Part shown: piece after piece, positions 36,247 through 44,736 of the stretch
Numbering within the stretch: the first letter of the stretch is position 1
How the letters are laid out: every line of letters begins with the position of its first letter
Assembly (NCBI GenBank): GCA_002748705.1
Contig: PDSZ01000002.1
Coordinates: 1-64,000, forward strand
DNA length: 64,000 bases
Direction: 5' to 3'
Origin: Candidatus Fermentibacterota bacterium
GTDB taxonomy: Bacteria; Fermentibacterota; Fermentibacteria; Fermentibacterales; Fermentibacteraceae
Notes under the pieces: model-generated
Database searches by the model: none
Seen by the model: the letters and a program-made list of their open reading frames with translations, nothing else
What the model was told of the DNA's origin: nothing
Made by a program: the position numbers and the translations under genes

Positions 36247-36624
36247 ATGAAGAAGACATTCTGCCTGAAAGACTACAGAAAAGGCTTTATCAGAACAGCA
36301 GTAGCGGTATCAGCGGCACTGCTTCTCACAGCAGCCTGCGGCAGCAGCCTCTCACTGCAAAACCGGGGAACTCAAACCTGGGTCAGCGGCAATGAAAGAG
36401 CAACCGTCACCTACTATTCCCTCTCGGACAACTCCCTGAACTTCATCAGACTGGTCATTGACGGTGAAACACACACACTTCCGCAGGTGGTCTCAGCAGA
36501 TGGCACAAAATACACTGAAGATCTGGACATCATCTGGTGGGAAAAGGGAGACTCAGCCTTTGTTCAGACCAGAAATGATGACTGGGACTGGGGAGAAATG
36601 GAAACATTTGCTGTTGTGAGATAA
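36247..36624 (+). CDS. MliC-like lipoprotein (C-type lysozyme inhibitor family)
   Basis: A 125-residue exported lipoprotein: basic N-terminus, hydrophobic helix (about 17-29) and lipobox LTAAC with C31. The mature part (ATVTYYSLSDNSL, LPQVVSADGTKYTED, IIWWEKGDSAFV) matches the MliC beta-barrel domain, whose members protect Gram-negative bacteria from host or competitor lysozymes. Key Ser and Lys of the inhibitory loop seem present (SADG and EKGD). ATG at 36247 has AGGAAA just before it; an upstream in-frame ATG at 36184 is less likely. Single-gene unit on the plus strand. Confidence 0.75.
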   Translation: MKKTFCLKDYRKGFIRTAVAVSAALLLTAACGSSLSLQNRGTQTWVSGNERATVTYYSLSDNSLNFIRLVIDGETHTLPQVVSADGTKYTEDLDIIWWEKGDSAFVQTRNDDWDWGEMETFAVVR

Positions 36625-36695
36625 ATACTTTCCGCTGCTTTACTTTCCCTCCGGCAGAACGAAATACCTCGTTCAAGCCCTTTACAGCTGCTCAG

Positions 36696-36735
36696 GCAGA
36701 ATGCCTGCTCTGTCTCCTCAGAGCAGGCATTCTGC
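36696..36735. terminator. Perfect 17-bp hairpin between convergent genes
   Basis: GCAGAATGCCTGCTCTG and its exact reverse complement surround a 6-base loop. It lies 70 bases past the MliC-like gene and 90 bases past sucD, both of which run towards it. No T tract follows on either side, so it is a factor-dependent or bidirectional terminator at best. Confidence 0.5.
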
Positions 36736-36822
36736 ATACATGTGTCTGTCATTATACACAGCGTCTGCCGCCGACTCCGGAAAACCTGTAAGCGAACCGT
36801 AAACAGCCTGATACAGAACCAA

Positions 36823-37686
36823 TCACTGTTCAGAAAACACCCGGTGTATATCTGCCAGATCCGCAACCACATGGACTCCTGCATCCTGAAACGCCCTGAC
36901 CTTGTCCCCCCAGCTTCCAGTGGAACCTGTGGCAATTGCTCCGGCATGCCCCATTCGCTTACCCTTCGGCGCAGACTGGCCTGCTACAAAGGCGTAAACA
37001 GCCTTGGTCATCCTCCTGGCCACATAGTCAGCGGCAGCTTCCTCCAGTTCGCCTCCGATTTCACCGATCAGCAGAACAGCTTCAGTTCGTGGATCTCTTT
37101 CAAAGTGCTCCAGCCAGTAACAGTAGTCGGTACCTATGATAGGATCACCGCCGATACCCAGAGCTGTGGAAACACCTTTGCCTGCCCTTGCCAGCTGTGA
37201 CGCTGCCTCATAAAGCAGAGTTCCGGAACGGGAAAGAATGCCGATACGCCCCTGCTTGAACACATGCCCGGGCATGATTCCAGCCTTGGCTTCTCCAGGA
37301 GAAATGATTCCAGGGCAGTTGGGACCGATCAGAACGCTTTCGTAGGTGGTAAGAACACGCTTTACCTTCATCATGTCGTGAACAGGTATTCCCTCTGTAA
37401 TGCATACAACAGTTTGAATGCCGGCAAAGATGGCTTCCAGAATGGCGTCTGCAGCATACATAGGCGGCACGAATATAAGGCTCATGTCTGCCTTTGAAGC
37501 CTCCTTTGCCGCTGCCACAGAATCGAACACCTCTACGCCTTCAGAGACTGTTCCGCCTTTACCAGGGGTTACGCCGGCAACAATTTTAGTGCCATACCCC
37601 AGGCACAGTTTTGTGTGCATAAGCCCCTGTTTACCTGTTATGCCCTGAACCAGAACCCTTGTATCCCTGTATATACCTACAGCCAT
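36823..37686 (-). CDS. sucD: Succinyl-CoA synthetase alpha subunit
   Basis: A 287-residue alpha subunit that binds CoA and carries the phosphohistidine, H247 in GKRMGHAGAIA. GITGKQGLMHT (CoA site), GPNCPGIISPGE and GIGGDPIIGTD are diagnostic. The enzyme makes ATP or GTP from succinyl-CoA. It starts three bases after sucC. Confidence 0.97.
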   Translation of the reverse strand: MAVGIYRDTRVLVQGITGKQGLMHTKLCLGYGTKIVAGVTPGKGGTVSEGVEVFDSVAAAKEASKADMSLIFVPPMYAADAILEAIFAGIQTVVCITEGIPVHDMMKVKRVLTTYESVLIGPNCPGIISPGEAKAGIMPGHVFKQGRIGILSRSGTLLYEAASQLARAGKGVSTALGIGGDPIIGTDYCYWLEHFERDPRTEAVLLIGEIGGELEEAAADYVARRMTKAVYAFVAGQSAPKGKRMGHAGAIATGSTGSWGDKVRAFQDAGVHVVADLADIHRVFSEQ

Positions 37687-37689
37687 TTC

Positions 37690-38844
37690 TCAGACCTCCA
37701 TTTTTCTGCCCTGACGGAGAAACGCACGGGCCTGTTCCATGTCATCTATCACTGTAACAGGAGTGGCTGAACCGGCAAGAACTTCCCTGGCTTCCTCAAC
37801 ATAAGCTCCTCCCAGACGAACCAGTACGGGAATCTGAACATCGTGGGCGGAAAGCGCTTCAAGAATTCCGGAGGCTACCCGGTCACACCGTACAATTCCG
37901 CCGAAAATATTCACAAAGATCGTGTTCACTCCAGGGCATCGCAGAAGAATTTCAAACCCTTTTCGAATGGTCTCAGGAGTGGCTGTTCCGCCGATATCAA
38001 GGAAATTGGCAGGCTGCCTGCCGCAATTCTGAATAAAATCCATGGTGGCCATGGCAAGACCTGCTCCGTTCACCATGCAGCCGATATCCCCTTCAAGTTT
38101 GATGAAGCTCATTCCGGAAAGCCTGGCTTCCGTCTCATCTTCATCCCATTCGGACATATCCCTGAGACGCATGATGTCCCGCTGTCTGAACAGGGCGTTT
38201 TCATCAACATCCATCTTTATATCAAGGGGAATGAGTTCATTTTTTCCTGTACGAACCAGAGGATTTATCTCAAGCAGAAGACACTCCTTTTCTATGAAGA
38301 GTCTGTAGAGCTTGCGGAAAAGATCCATCTCTCTGGATTGAAGGTCATTGAGACCCAGGAAAGCACATATCTGACGAATGTGACATGGAATAAGGCCGGT
38401 ATACGGATTCACAGGAAGACGGAGCAGACGGCTCGGATCCAGTGCGGTAACCTCCTCTATCTCCATACCTCCACTGCGGCTGACAAGTATCAGAGGCACC
38501 GAAAGAGAGCGATCCATGGTGATTGCGAAGTAATACTCTTCCTGAATATCAACAGCCTGTTCAACCAGCAGCCTGTGAACGGATGCTGAACCCTGTGCAG
38601 TATGAAGCTGTTTACCCAGCAGTTCACCTGCAAAGGAACGGACCTGGGCAAAGTCTGTGCAATAGCGAACACCTCCGGCCTTTCCTCTGCCGCCAATGAG
38701 CACCTGTGCTTTCACAACACAGGGCAGACCGATCTGCATAGACAGTTTCCAGACTTCGTCAGGGAAATAGCCGACCAATGACTCAGGGACAGAAACACCG
38801 TATGAACGGAGCATTTCCTTCCCCTGGAACTCGTGCAGTTTCAT
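37690..38844 (-). CDS. sucC: Succinyl-CoA synthetase beta subunit
   Basis: A 384-residue beta subunit with an ATP-grasp domain: MKLHEFQGKEMLRSYGV at the start, QVLIGGRGKAGGV, and GCMVNGAGLAMATMD and NIFGGIVRCD in the C-terminal half. The ATG at 38844 has a perfect GGAGG five bases upstream; the frame continues through the leader to 38946, but that part is the riboswitch expression platform and not protein. The GG of the ribosome-binding site is part of a CCATAT/ATATGG hairpin, which could control translation. Located directly behind a cobalamin riboswitch. Confidence 0.96.
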   Translation of the reverse strand: MKLHEFQGKEMLRSYGVSVPESLVGYFPDEVWKLSMQIGLPCVVKAQVLIGGRGKAGGVRYCTDFAQVRSFAGELLGKQLHTAQGSASVHRLLVEQAVDIQEEYYFAITMDRSLSVPLILVSRSGGMEIEEVTALDPSRLLRLPVNPYTGLIPCHIRQICAFLGLNDLQSREMDLFRKLYRLFIEKECLLLEINPLVRTGKNELIPLDIKMDVDENALFRQRDIMRLRDMSEWDEDETEARLSGMSFIKLEGDIGCMVNGAGLAMATMDFIQNCGRQPANFLDIGGTATPETIRKGFEILLRCPGVNTIFVNIFGGIVRCDRVASGILEALSAHDVQIPVLVRLGGAYVEEAREVLAGSATPVTVIDDMEQARAFLRQGRKMEV

Positions 38845-38944
38845 TTTTCCTCCATATTGAGATATGGAAGCAGACGCAGAAAGGGACGCACCGGCGCCAT
38901 CAGCATCCTGCCCTGCTCCCAGAGGGCTGTCAAGCATGACTTGC

Positions 38945-39095
38945 AAGGCAGGTCTCCTGGCTCAGGGGATAAGAACAGCCCGCCTTCCCGTTTCCAGTGG
39001 CATTCTGAACTGTTCAACCCTTTACAGTGTCTGGGTACGCACAGGAATTACACCTGTTTCCCTATCAAGCGCCGAGCGCACCTCACAGTCGGTGG
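38945..39095 (-). promoter_or_regulatory. Cobalamin (B12) riboswitch upstream of sucC
   Basis: Read on the minus strand, the conserved core is all there in order: GAGGTGC at the 5' side (39080s), GGGAA..CAGGTGTAATTCC, then ACACTGTAA, GCCACTGG, GGGAAGGCGGGC and finally the closing AGCCAGGAGACCTGCC (38946-38961). The GGT/GACC closing stem is possible. About 100 bases separate it from the sucC ATG, with a hairpin over the ribosome-binding site. The next gene on this strand is sucC, so sucCD is presumably turned down when cobalamin is abundant. Confidence 0.92.
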
Positions 39096-39311
39096 TAATA
39101 TAACTCTGCTCAGTAAACCGTAACAGACAAAGAGCTTCATCTCAGGAAATAACTGAACAACTTACGGCTCTTCCGAATTTTGCGCGCATGACTTAATGCA
39201 GAAAATGTGGACACAGCACTATATGGCAAGAAAACAATTAAACCATTGAAGGAGTGCCATATCCACAAGTAAATTATACCGCAATCAGGAGCTGAAGGGT
39301 GTGCGATACCC

Positions 39312-39401
39312 TCGCACCAGGTTCACCAGTGGCAATACATTCTATTGCGTCAGCAGCAGCGGCACCAGCAGTTCGCACCAAGTTCACAAGTGGAAATACA
39401 T
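39312..39401. repeat. Two 29-base imperfect direct repeats, period 61
   Basis: TCGCACCAGGTTCACCAGTG.. (39312-39340) and TCGCACCAAGTTCACAAGTG.. (39373-39401), 26 of 29 bases alike, with an unrelated spacer rich in CAG/CAGC. Confidence 0.8.
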
Positions 39402-40024
39402 AAAGAATACCTGTGGCCTCAGGGAGCAGGAGTATATGTTTTTGAGAATACAAAACCATATGGATGCAAAAACCGAATGGACCCAACTTACTGCTATACA
39501 GTAAATTAGAAAATATATTTGCAAACAGAAAAGCTCTGAAAACCTGTTTCAGAAATTCCTCGGCTGATTAAAAAGTCTTGTTCCGGCTGATTTTCAAAAC
39601 CTGAATAAGTTCTTTTGTCTTCGTTCATGGATAAATACATCTGTAACAGAGGATCTGAATATTACGCTCATTATTATCAGCGCCATTGGTCACCGTCTTT
39701 CTATTCAGTACTTGTTGGCTGGTATTTGCAGCAGCAAAACCCGAATGATTGAATTATGACCGCCCTCCTGTGAGACCTGAAAGAATTCACAGGAAAATAT
39801 GCGCTCAATCCTTATAGACTGTTCTTTTCTTGATTCAGGTTTTCAGCAACGAATAACGCAAGCCCGGCTATAACCTGTCATCTGCAGCAAAGTACAAAGT
39901 GCAGGAACCGTCTGTCAAAACCGGTGTTTTCTTAATGAATTGCTTAGAAGCAGGTTAAACAATAATGACACTCTTCCCATCGCACCAAATATCGAAGAGA
40001 GTAATGTTTCAGCTGTCAGAAAAC
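39402..40024. other. Spacer without recognisable gene
   Basis: About 620 bases beyond the hydrogenase protease gene. AT-rich with no frame that looks real, no RNA gene and no clear terminator. Confidence 0.5.
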
Positions 40025-40570
40025 TTAATGAGCCCTCCGGCCATCAGAACCGCCAGGTGAAAGCAGGCTCTCCAATCCGCCTGTTTCCAGCCTGTTTATT
40101 ATTCTTTCAACTGCTTCAAAGGCAGCAGCTTCAACTGGAGGAGAAAGCCCTTCTCCCAGGAACTCAGGAGGACTGATTGTTACTCCCCATAGGGTCCAGG
40201 GCGGAAAACGCCCCTGCCAGAGGCTCTCCAGCGAATCCATTACCGCTGAGAGGTCAGATTGATGAAAAGAGGGAGTGAATGGCTTTGAAAGGGTTTTTCC
40301 CTCCCTTATCTCACCTGGCCGCTCTCCGGCCACTGCATCGAGAAAGATAAAGGCTTCTGTTTCGGACAGAATATCCCAGATACTGTAGAGATCCCCCTCC
40401 AGTTCAATGAACCGAAATCTGCTCTCTCCACTGAGCCTTTTCTCAAGCAGTCTGAGCATGAAGATCCCGGCACCGTCATCACCGGCCAGGGTATTCCCCA
40501 CACCTGCAAAAACCACCTTGCCGGTATTCAGCTTTTCTGCCTCCTGTACATCTTGATATTGTAGGAACAC
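40025..40570 (-). CDS. Hydrogenase maturation protease
   Basis: About 165-181 residues of the HycI/HybD family, which cuts the C-terminal tail from the large subunit once nickel is in place. The start of the domain, GKVVFAGVGNTLAGDDGAG, has the metal-sensing Asp, and IFLDAV holds the second acidic ligand. A third, His-containing site is not as clear (FHQSD). The start is uncertain: a GTG at 40570 would overlap the Fe-S gene by 43 bases, and a perfect AGGAGG lies near 40540 but without a normal start codon behind it. It belongs to the hydrogenase operon just upstream. Confidence 0.85.
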   Translation of the reverse strand: MFLQYQDVQEAEKLNTGKVVFAGVGNTLAGDDGAGIFMLRLLEKRLSGESRFRFIELEGDLYSIWDILSETEAFIFLDAVAGERPGEIREGKTLSKPFTPSFHQSDLSAVMDSLESLWQGRFPPWTLWGVTISPPEFLGEGLSPPVEAAAFEAVERIINRLETGGLESLLSPGGSDGRRAH

Positions 40571-41256
40571 GAATCATCGCCGGGACACATTTCTTCAAGC
40601 TTGAGCCTTATGCCGCTCATCTTCCCCAGATATCCTGCCAGATTGTTGTAAAAGAGAACGCAGAGATCCCCGCCCAGTTCAATACCCTCCTTTTTGCACA
40701 ATTCTCTGATAAAGCAGGTGCCTGTCTCTATGGTAAGCTCATCACCGTTTTCTTTGAAAGACAGATCCCATGATGGGCTGAACTGCTTGTGAGTCAGTAA
40801 CTGAACCTCCTGAAAAGTCTCAGGCTCCTGATACCTCGGAAGCTGATTGGCAAGTGTCCTTCCTGCCATTGTTCCAACTGCAGGCATGCTGCCGCCCAGT
40901 GTGTGTCTGAACACCGAAGCTATGGAAAGCAGCCTTATTCCCAGGTCATCAAGGGCAGAGTCCTGTTCTGCGTCATCAGTAATATCCTCAGAATGCCTGG
41001 AACCTGGAACAAGCTTATCAGCAAGATCCATCGCATACCTGTCATGGTAGAAATTGTTTGAGAGCTTTGCTCCGTGATGTATTAAAGCCTCTGCAGGGCA
41101 TATTTCAGAACAGCTGAAACAGCTGAAACACTCCTTTTCCCGGGAAAGCACAGGAATGCTTTTATCCTCATTGAAGTCAAAAACATCTGTGGGGCATTCC
41201 TCAACGCAGAGGCGGCAGCCTACACAAGCCTTTTCATCAATCCTGATATCTATCAT
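40528..41256 (-). CDS. 2x[4Fe-4S] ferredoxin with C-terminal V4R-like domain, hydrogenase operon
   Basis: A 242-residue protein. The N-terminus is a bacterial ferredoxin with two clusters: C11, C14, C17, C21 and C43, C46, C49, C53. After a linker, residues 140-242 look like a V4R or ATC-hydrolase-type domain (GTCFIRELCKKEGIELGGDLC...CPGDDSCSYNIKM) with several more cysteines. It probably carries electrons to or from the hydrogenase; the C-terminal domain may bind a small molecule or a cluster. ATG overlaps the stop of the large-subunit gene (TGATG). The same C-terminal domain type seems to occur in the first gene of the operon. Confidence 0.75.
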   Translation of the reverse strand: MIDIRIDEKACVGCRLCVEECPTDVFDFNEDKSIPVLSREKECFSCFSCSEICPAEALIHHGAKLSNNFYHDRYAMDLADKLVPGSRHSEDITDDAEQDSALDDLGIRLLSIASVFRHTLGGSMPAVGTMAGRTLANQLPRYQEPETFQEVQLLTHKQFSPSWDLSFKENGDELTIETGTCFIRELCKKEGIELGGDLCVLFYNNLAGYLGKMSGIRLKLEEMCPGDDSCSYNIKMYRRQKS

Positions 41257-42650
41257 CAGCAACTTCCTCTGCTTACTGTTCTGAGAACACGACCGTCCTG
41301 CCTGATTTGTATCTTCATAGGCATTCTGCCTGCGGCATGTGTGGCACAGGCAAGACAGGGATCAAAGCATCTCAGGGAGAACTCCACACTGCTCATGAGA
41401 AGCTCATCCTGTCCGGTTCCTGCATAGTTTCCTGCAATACCGGCAATGCTCTTGTCAATGGCATCATAATTGTTCTGAGTTGCCACTATCAGATTAGCAG
41501 AGGTAAGAATGCCGCTTTCATCGGCATTGAACTCATGTATAAGCAAACCTCTTGGAGCTTCCACCACACCTACAAACCTGCCGGGACCTGGTTTTGCTTC
41601 AATCATGATGTCATCACCTGCCGGAACCGAAGCTATTCGGGAAATACGCTCGGCGGCATGAACCATCTCAATGAACCTTGCCTCGATAAAGTCCAGTGCA
41701 GAGGTGCGGGGCCATTTGCTTCCCCTGTAATCTGCAAGAAGAGCGTCAGCTTTGGGAGTGGAAAAGCTCTTGTTGATGTTCAGACGAGCCAGCGGCCCTA
41801 CAAAGAAAGAGCGATCCCCATCTCTTAGACGGACCGACTTCATGTAAGAACTGTCCATGGAGTGCTCAATCAGGTGTTTGTCATACTCCATGGTATCAAA
41901 ACTAGCTTCCTGTTCACCTGATGCAGACATTATTCTTATAGGAGCCTGAAAGAAAGCCATCTTCTCGCCGTCTGAAAGAGCCACGGAAGGGAACGGTATG
42001 TTCATGCTTTCTCTTACATGGGAAAGACCTTCCAGAGCCCTGTCTAAAGTCGGTTTAAGCTCTTCAAGTATTGTAATAGCTTCGCTTCCCCAGGAAGCCA
42101 TATTGCCCATTTCCTCGGAAGACGGCGCAGAAGCCATACCGCCTGGAACAGATGTAACCGGGTGAACACCTCTGCCGCCTACAATCTCAACAACCCTCTG
42201 ACCTATTGATCTGAGACGAAGCATTTTTCGAACCGATTCCGGTTGCATCTTCAGAAGCTGAAAGACATTTCTGTTTTCATGGGGAGCGTCGAGTCCCTGG
42301 AAGAGATCAGGACCTGTAAGAACAAAATTGCTCAGTGCATGGGAATGAAGAATATGCCCCATATACATCAGTTCTCTGAGCCGTTTAGCTGTATCGGTAA
42401 TCTCTATACCCAATCCGTTCTCTATTGCGGTAACTGCAGCCATATGGTGAGCCGCAGGACATACTCCGCAGATTCTAGCTGTTATCAGAGGCATCTTGAA
42501 AAGCTCCATTCCTTCAAGAAGCTTCTCGAACCCTCTTATCTCCAGAACCTGTAAATGCCCGCTGTTTACCGATCCGCTGTCATCAAGATCCAGAGTAATC
42601 CGTGCATGACCTTCTATTCTGGTCACAGGATCAATTACCAGTTTACTCAT
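41256..42650 (-). CDS. [NiFe] hydrogenase large subunit, group 3 type
   Basis: A 464-residue large subunit with the Ni-Fe site. The nickel ligands are C61 and C64 (RICGVCPAAHH) and C432 and C435 (DPCLACATH). After H438 comes a 26-residue tail, which the protease encoded at 40025 should remove. The sequence is of the MvhA/HoxH kind (cytosolic, bidirectional group 3). No selenocysteine is used. Twenty bases after the small-subunit gene. Confidence 0.93.
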   Translation of the reverse strand: MSKLVIDPVTRIEGHARITLDLDDSGSVNSGHLQVLEIRGFEKLLEGMELFKMPLITARICGVCPAAHHMAAVTAIENGLGIEITDTAKRLRELMYMGHILHSHALSNFVLTGPDLFQGLDAPHENRNVFQLLKMQPESVRKMLRLRSIGQRVVEIVGGRGVHPVTSVPGGMASAPSSEEMGNMASWGSEAITILEELKPTLDRALEGLSHVRESMNIPFPSVALSDGEKMAFFQAPIRIMSASGEQEASFDTMEYDKHLIEHSMDSSYMKSVRLRDGDRSFFVGPLARLNINKSFSTPKADALLADYRGSKWPRTSALDFIEARFIEMVHAAERISRIASVPAGDDIMIEAKPGPGRFVGVVEAPRGLLIHEFNADESGILTSANLIVATQNNYDAIDKSIAGIAGNYAGTGQDELLMSSVEFSLRCFDPCLACATHAAGRMPMKIQIRQDGRVLRTVSRGSC

Positions 42651-42670
42651 ATCTTATTCCTCTTCTGTTA

Positions 42671-43582
42671 TTATTTTTCGCCTGCCCACTCTCTTATTTC
42701 CACTGTGGGTTTCTTGTAGATGATCGGAGAAGAAAGCGCATAGGAGTAGAATGTTCTGGCTTCACTTGCCATATAGTCCAGAATCTCCTGCTGATCTATA
42801 TCTGTGAGCATGCTCATTCTCTTTGCCACCATGCTCCTGATATCCAGATGAGGTTCCATTGCCACTGAAACCGAAGGCCCGTTGCATCCTGCACAGGCCA
42901 CACCTCTGTTTGTACATTGGGCACGGCAGCGGTCAAGGGTCACAGATCCAAGGCAGATAACACCCTGGCTCAGAAAACAGATTTCCTTTTCAGGGGCGTA
43001 CACTGCTCCCCGCTGAAGAGTAACACCTGTTCTCTTTTCCATCTTTCTGTTGCACTTGGTACAAACGGTTCCTGCAGGCATCACTGCATTGTTCTTTCCC
43101 AGAATAACCCTTATCGCCTGGGCAATGTAATACGGATGCGGCGGACACCCTGGAAGATGAATGTCAACATCAATAACCTCATCTACAGGCACAACGCTTT
43201 GCTCCAGTTCAGGGGTTCCTTCAGGACGGGCTGTATCTGCTGTGGTTGGCGATCCTCCGTAAACCTTGCTGAGAATAGCATCATCCCTGTATAACCAGCC
43301 AAGTCCGGAAACTCCTCCGTAGGAAGCGCATGTACCGAAAGCGACTATCTTTTTGCAGCTCTTTCGCATCTTTTCGGCACATTCTCTGTCATGCTCGCTT
43401 CTTATTGCTCCTTCAACAAGTCCGATTTCAGCTTCCGGATACCCCTTCTCGTCCATGAGCACCGGAACCCTTACAAACTCAATGTCTTCAACCAGATTCA
43501 GAAGTTTCTCATGAAGATCTACTATAGCAACATGGCAGCCTGAGCATCCGGAAAGCCATTCTGTTGAAACTCTGGTTTTCAC
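42671..43582 (-). CDS. [NiFe] hydrogenase small subunit (MvhG/HoxY type)
   Basis: A 303-residue Fe-S subunit without Tat signal, so cytosolic. Proximal cluster ligands are seen in SGCSGCH (C13, C16), FGTCASYGG and LPGCPPHP; more clusters are held by the C-terminal part (CTKCN, CLGS, CRAQCTNRGVACAGC). It fits group 3 hydrogenases that pass electrons to ferredoxin, NAD or a heterodisulfide reductase. Starts in a four-base overlap with the gene upstream. Confidence 0.92.
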   Translation of the reverse strand: MKTRVSTEWLSGCSGCHVAIVDLHEKLLNLVEDIEFVRVPVLMDEKGYPEAEIGLVEGAIRSEHDRECAEKMRKSCKKIVAFGTCASYGGVSGLGWLYRDDAILSKVYGGSPTTADTARPEGTPELEQSVVPVDEVIDVDIHLPGCPPHPYYIAQAIRVILGKNNAVMPAGTVCTKCNRKMEKRTGVTLQRGAVYAPEKEICFLSQGVICLGSVTLDRCRAQCTNRGVACAGCNGPSVSVAMEPHLDIRSMVAKRMSMLTDIDQQEILDYMASEARTFYSYALSSPIIYKKPTVEIREWAGEK

Positions 43583-44067
43583 TTTGTCTCCTCAATAACA
43601 AGTTCCTTCAGGCATGCATTGGGTCCGGCATGAAGAATATCAAGATGACATGTTTTTCCAGGCATGATCTTCTCCATGGCCCCTGCAAATACACCATGAG
43701 ACATGTAGCAGAGGGAAAGTTTCTGCTCATGGGCATAACGGAACAGAGCGTTTCGAACCATACAGGTATGAAAAACAAGTCGTATTACTCTTGCTCCATC
43801 CCTTTCCTCAATCATTGTCTCCTGATCTCCCTGAAACGGTTCAAAGTCCCACACAATTCCCCGTTTCTTCAAGGCATCACTAAGCAGCCTCACCGCTCTG
43901 ACAGGGTCATCAGTGGTCTCTGTGCCCTCCACTGCTTCCTCACCGAACTTTTTACCTGCAAGGGCACAAGAAGAAAGGCTGCCCTTGCCCATGTTCTTCT
44001 CTGCTGCATGTGTCAGCGAACCCAGTAGGAACGCAATTCCATGCAGCCTGTCCAGTTTCTTTTCCAT
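43579..44067 (-). CDS. Hydrogenase-operon protein of V4R-like type
   Basis: A 162-residue soluble protein, first gene of the hydrogenase operon, with AAGGAG eight bases before its ATG. The C-terminal part (FHTCMVRNALFRYAHEQKL...PGKTCHLDILHAG) resembles the V4R or ATC-hydrolase-like fold seen at the end of the ferredoxin gene in the same operon, with cysteines at similar places. Function unknown; a redox sensor or assembly factor for the hydrogenase is possible. Overlaps the small-subunit gene by four bases. Confidence 0.6.
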   Translation of the reverse strand: MEKKLDRLHGIAFLLGSLTHAAEKNMGKGSLSSCALAGKKFGEEAVEGTETTDDPVRAVRLLSDALKKRGIVWDFEPFQGDQETMIEERDGARVIRLVFHTCMVRNALFRYAHEQKLSLCYMSHGVFAGAMEKIMPGKTCHLDILHAGPNACLKELVIEETK

Positions 44068-44640
44068 CGCCTCTCCTTAATAGTATATGTATATAGTGTA
44101 TAGAAATACATTATGACAGCATTGGCTATGAAGCATATTACCTTATCAACTATGTTTAAGATGGATTGTCTGTTAATTAACTATATGATCAGCTTTAAAC
44201 TCATGACCGGTTTTCACCCAGAACTCCATATTCTAAAATAAGCACATACATCAATACAGCAGGCGCATTTTTGACTTGGCATTACATGAGCTGGGACAAC
44301 ATATTATGTTGTCCAGCAACAAGATACTAAACCTCCAAGAGTGAGGCCGCAAATCAAAAATGCACCCAAATCTCTTTATCAGTTACCGCTGACTAACCGT
44401 ATCTCTGAGAATAGCAGAACAAAGCTCCTTACGAAAATCAGCAGTTTCCGCAGAGACAATCCTACCGAGACAGATGAAATTCAGCAAGCTCTTGCCGGAG
44501 GACAGAAGAACACCGGCGCAAACGGAATTTCCCTTGAGCAGATTTTGAGAATAGCTTTGAACAATAATTACATACGATGTTGAGGAAGAGCCCTCTCGTT
44601 GACGATACTGCACATGAACCTGTTGGTGTAATTGCTACCA
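44068..44640. other. Spacer upstream of the hydrogenase operon
   Basis: About 570 bases without a convincing gene. The 60 bases next to the hydrogenase operon are very AT-rich (TATACT, TATATA) and probably hold its promoter. A long palindrome lies at 44291-44317. A short frame at 44341-44583 on the plus strand has no ribosome-binding site and no known relatives. Confidence 0.5.
44291..44317. promoter_or_regulatory. Near-perfect palindrome, operator candidate
   Basis: GGACAACATA-T-TATGTTGTCC is perfect over 21 bases, and CTG/CAG outside extends it with a one-base bulge. It lies about 225 bases upstream of the hydrogenase operon. Size and symmetry suit a dimeric regulator, though no regulator gene is adjacent. 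Confidence 0.4.
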
Positions 44641-44641
44641 A

Positions 44642-44676
44642 AAAGAGAGGAAGAGCCCGGTTTTCAAGGCTCTTCC
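44642..44676 (-). terminator. Rho-independent terminator of the MglA/Roadblock operon
   Basis: On the minus strand a perfect 9-bp GC-rich stem (GGAAGAGCC/GGCTCTTCC, 44649-44676) is followed by TCTCTTTTT. It closes the operon 60 bases after the last gene. Confidence 0.75.
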
Positions 44677-44736
44677 CCCCGTTGAAAAACATTGTTCCGT
44701 TCAGTCTGTCATCACTGAAGCAAAAGAAAAAATTCT

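Noticed and set aside
38845..38946. N-terminal extension of sucC
   Set aside because: The frame is open, but it runs through the riboswitch expression platform, the protein family starts at 38844, and a perfect ribosome-binding site is there.
39274..39486. Open frame on the minus strand
   Set aside because: It is made mostly of the direct repeat at 39312-39401 and has no ribosome-binding site or familiar sequence.
41256..42650. Selenocysteine-containing [NiFeSe] hydrogenase
   Set aside because: All four nickel ligands are encoded as cysteine; no in-frame TGA occurs at the C-terminal motif.
44341..44583. 80-codon plus-strand frame
   Set aside because: No ribosome-binding site, promoter or known relatives, and it lies in a spacer with repeats and hairpins.
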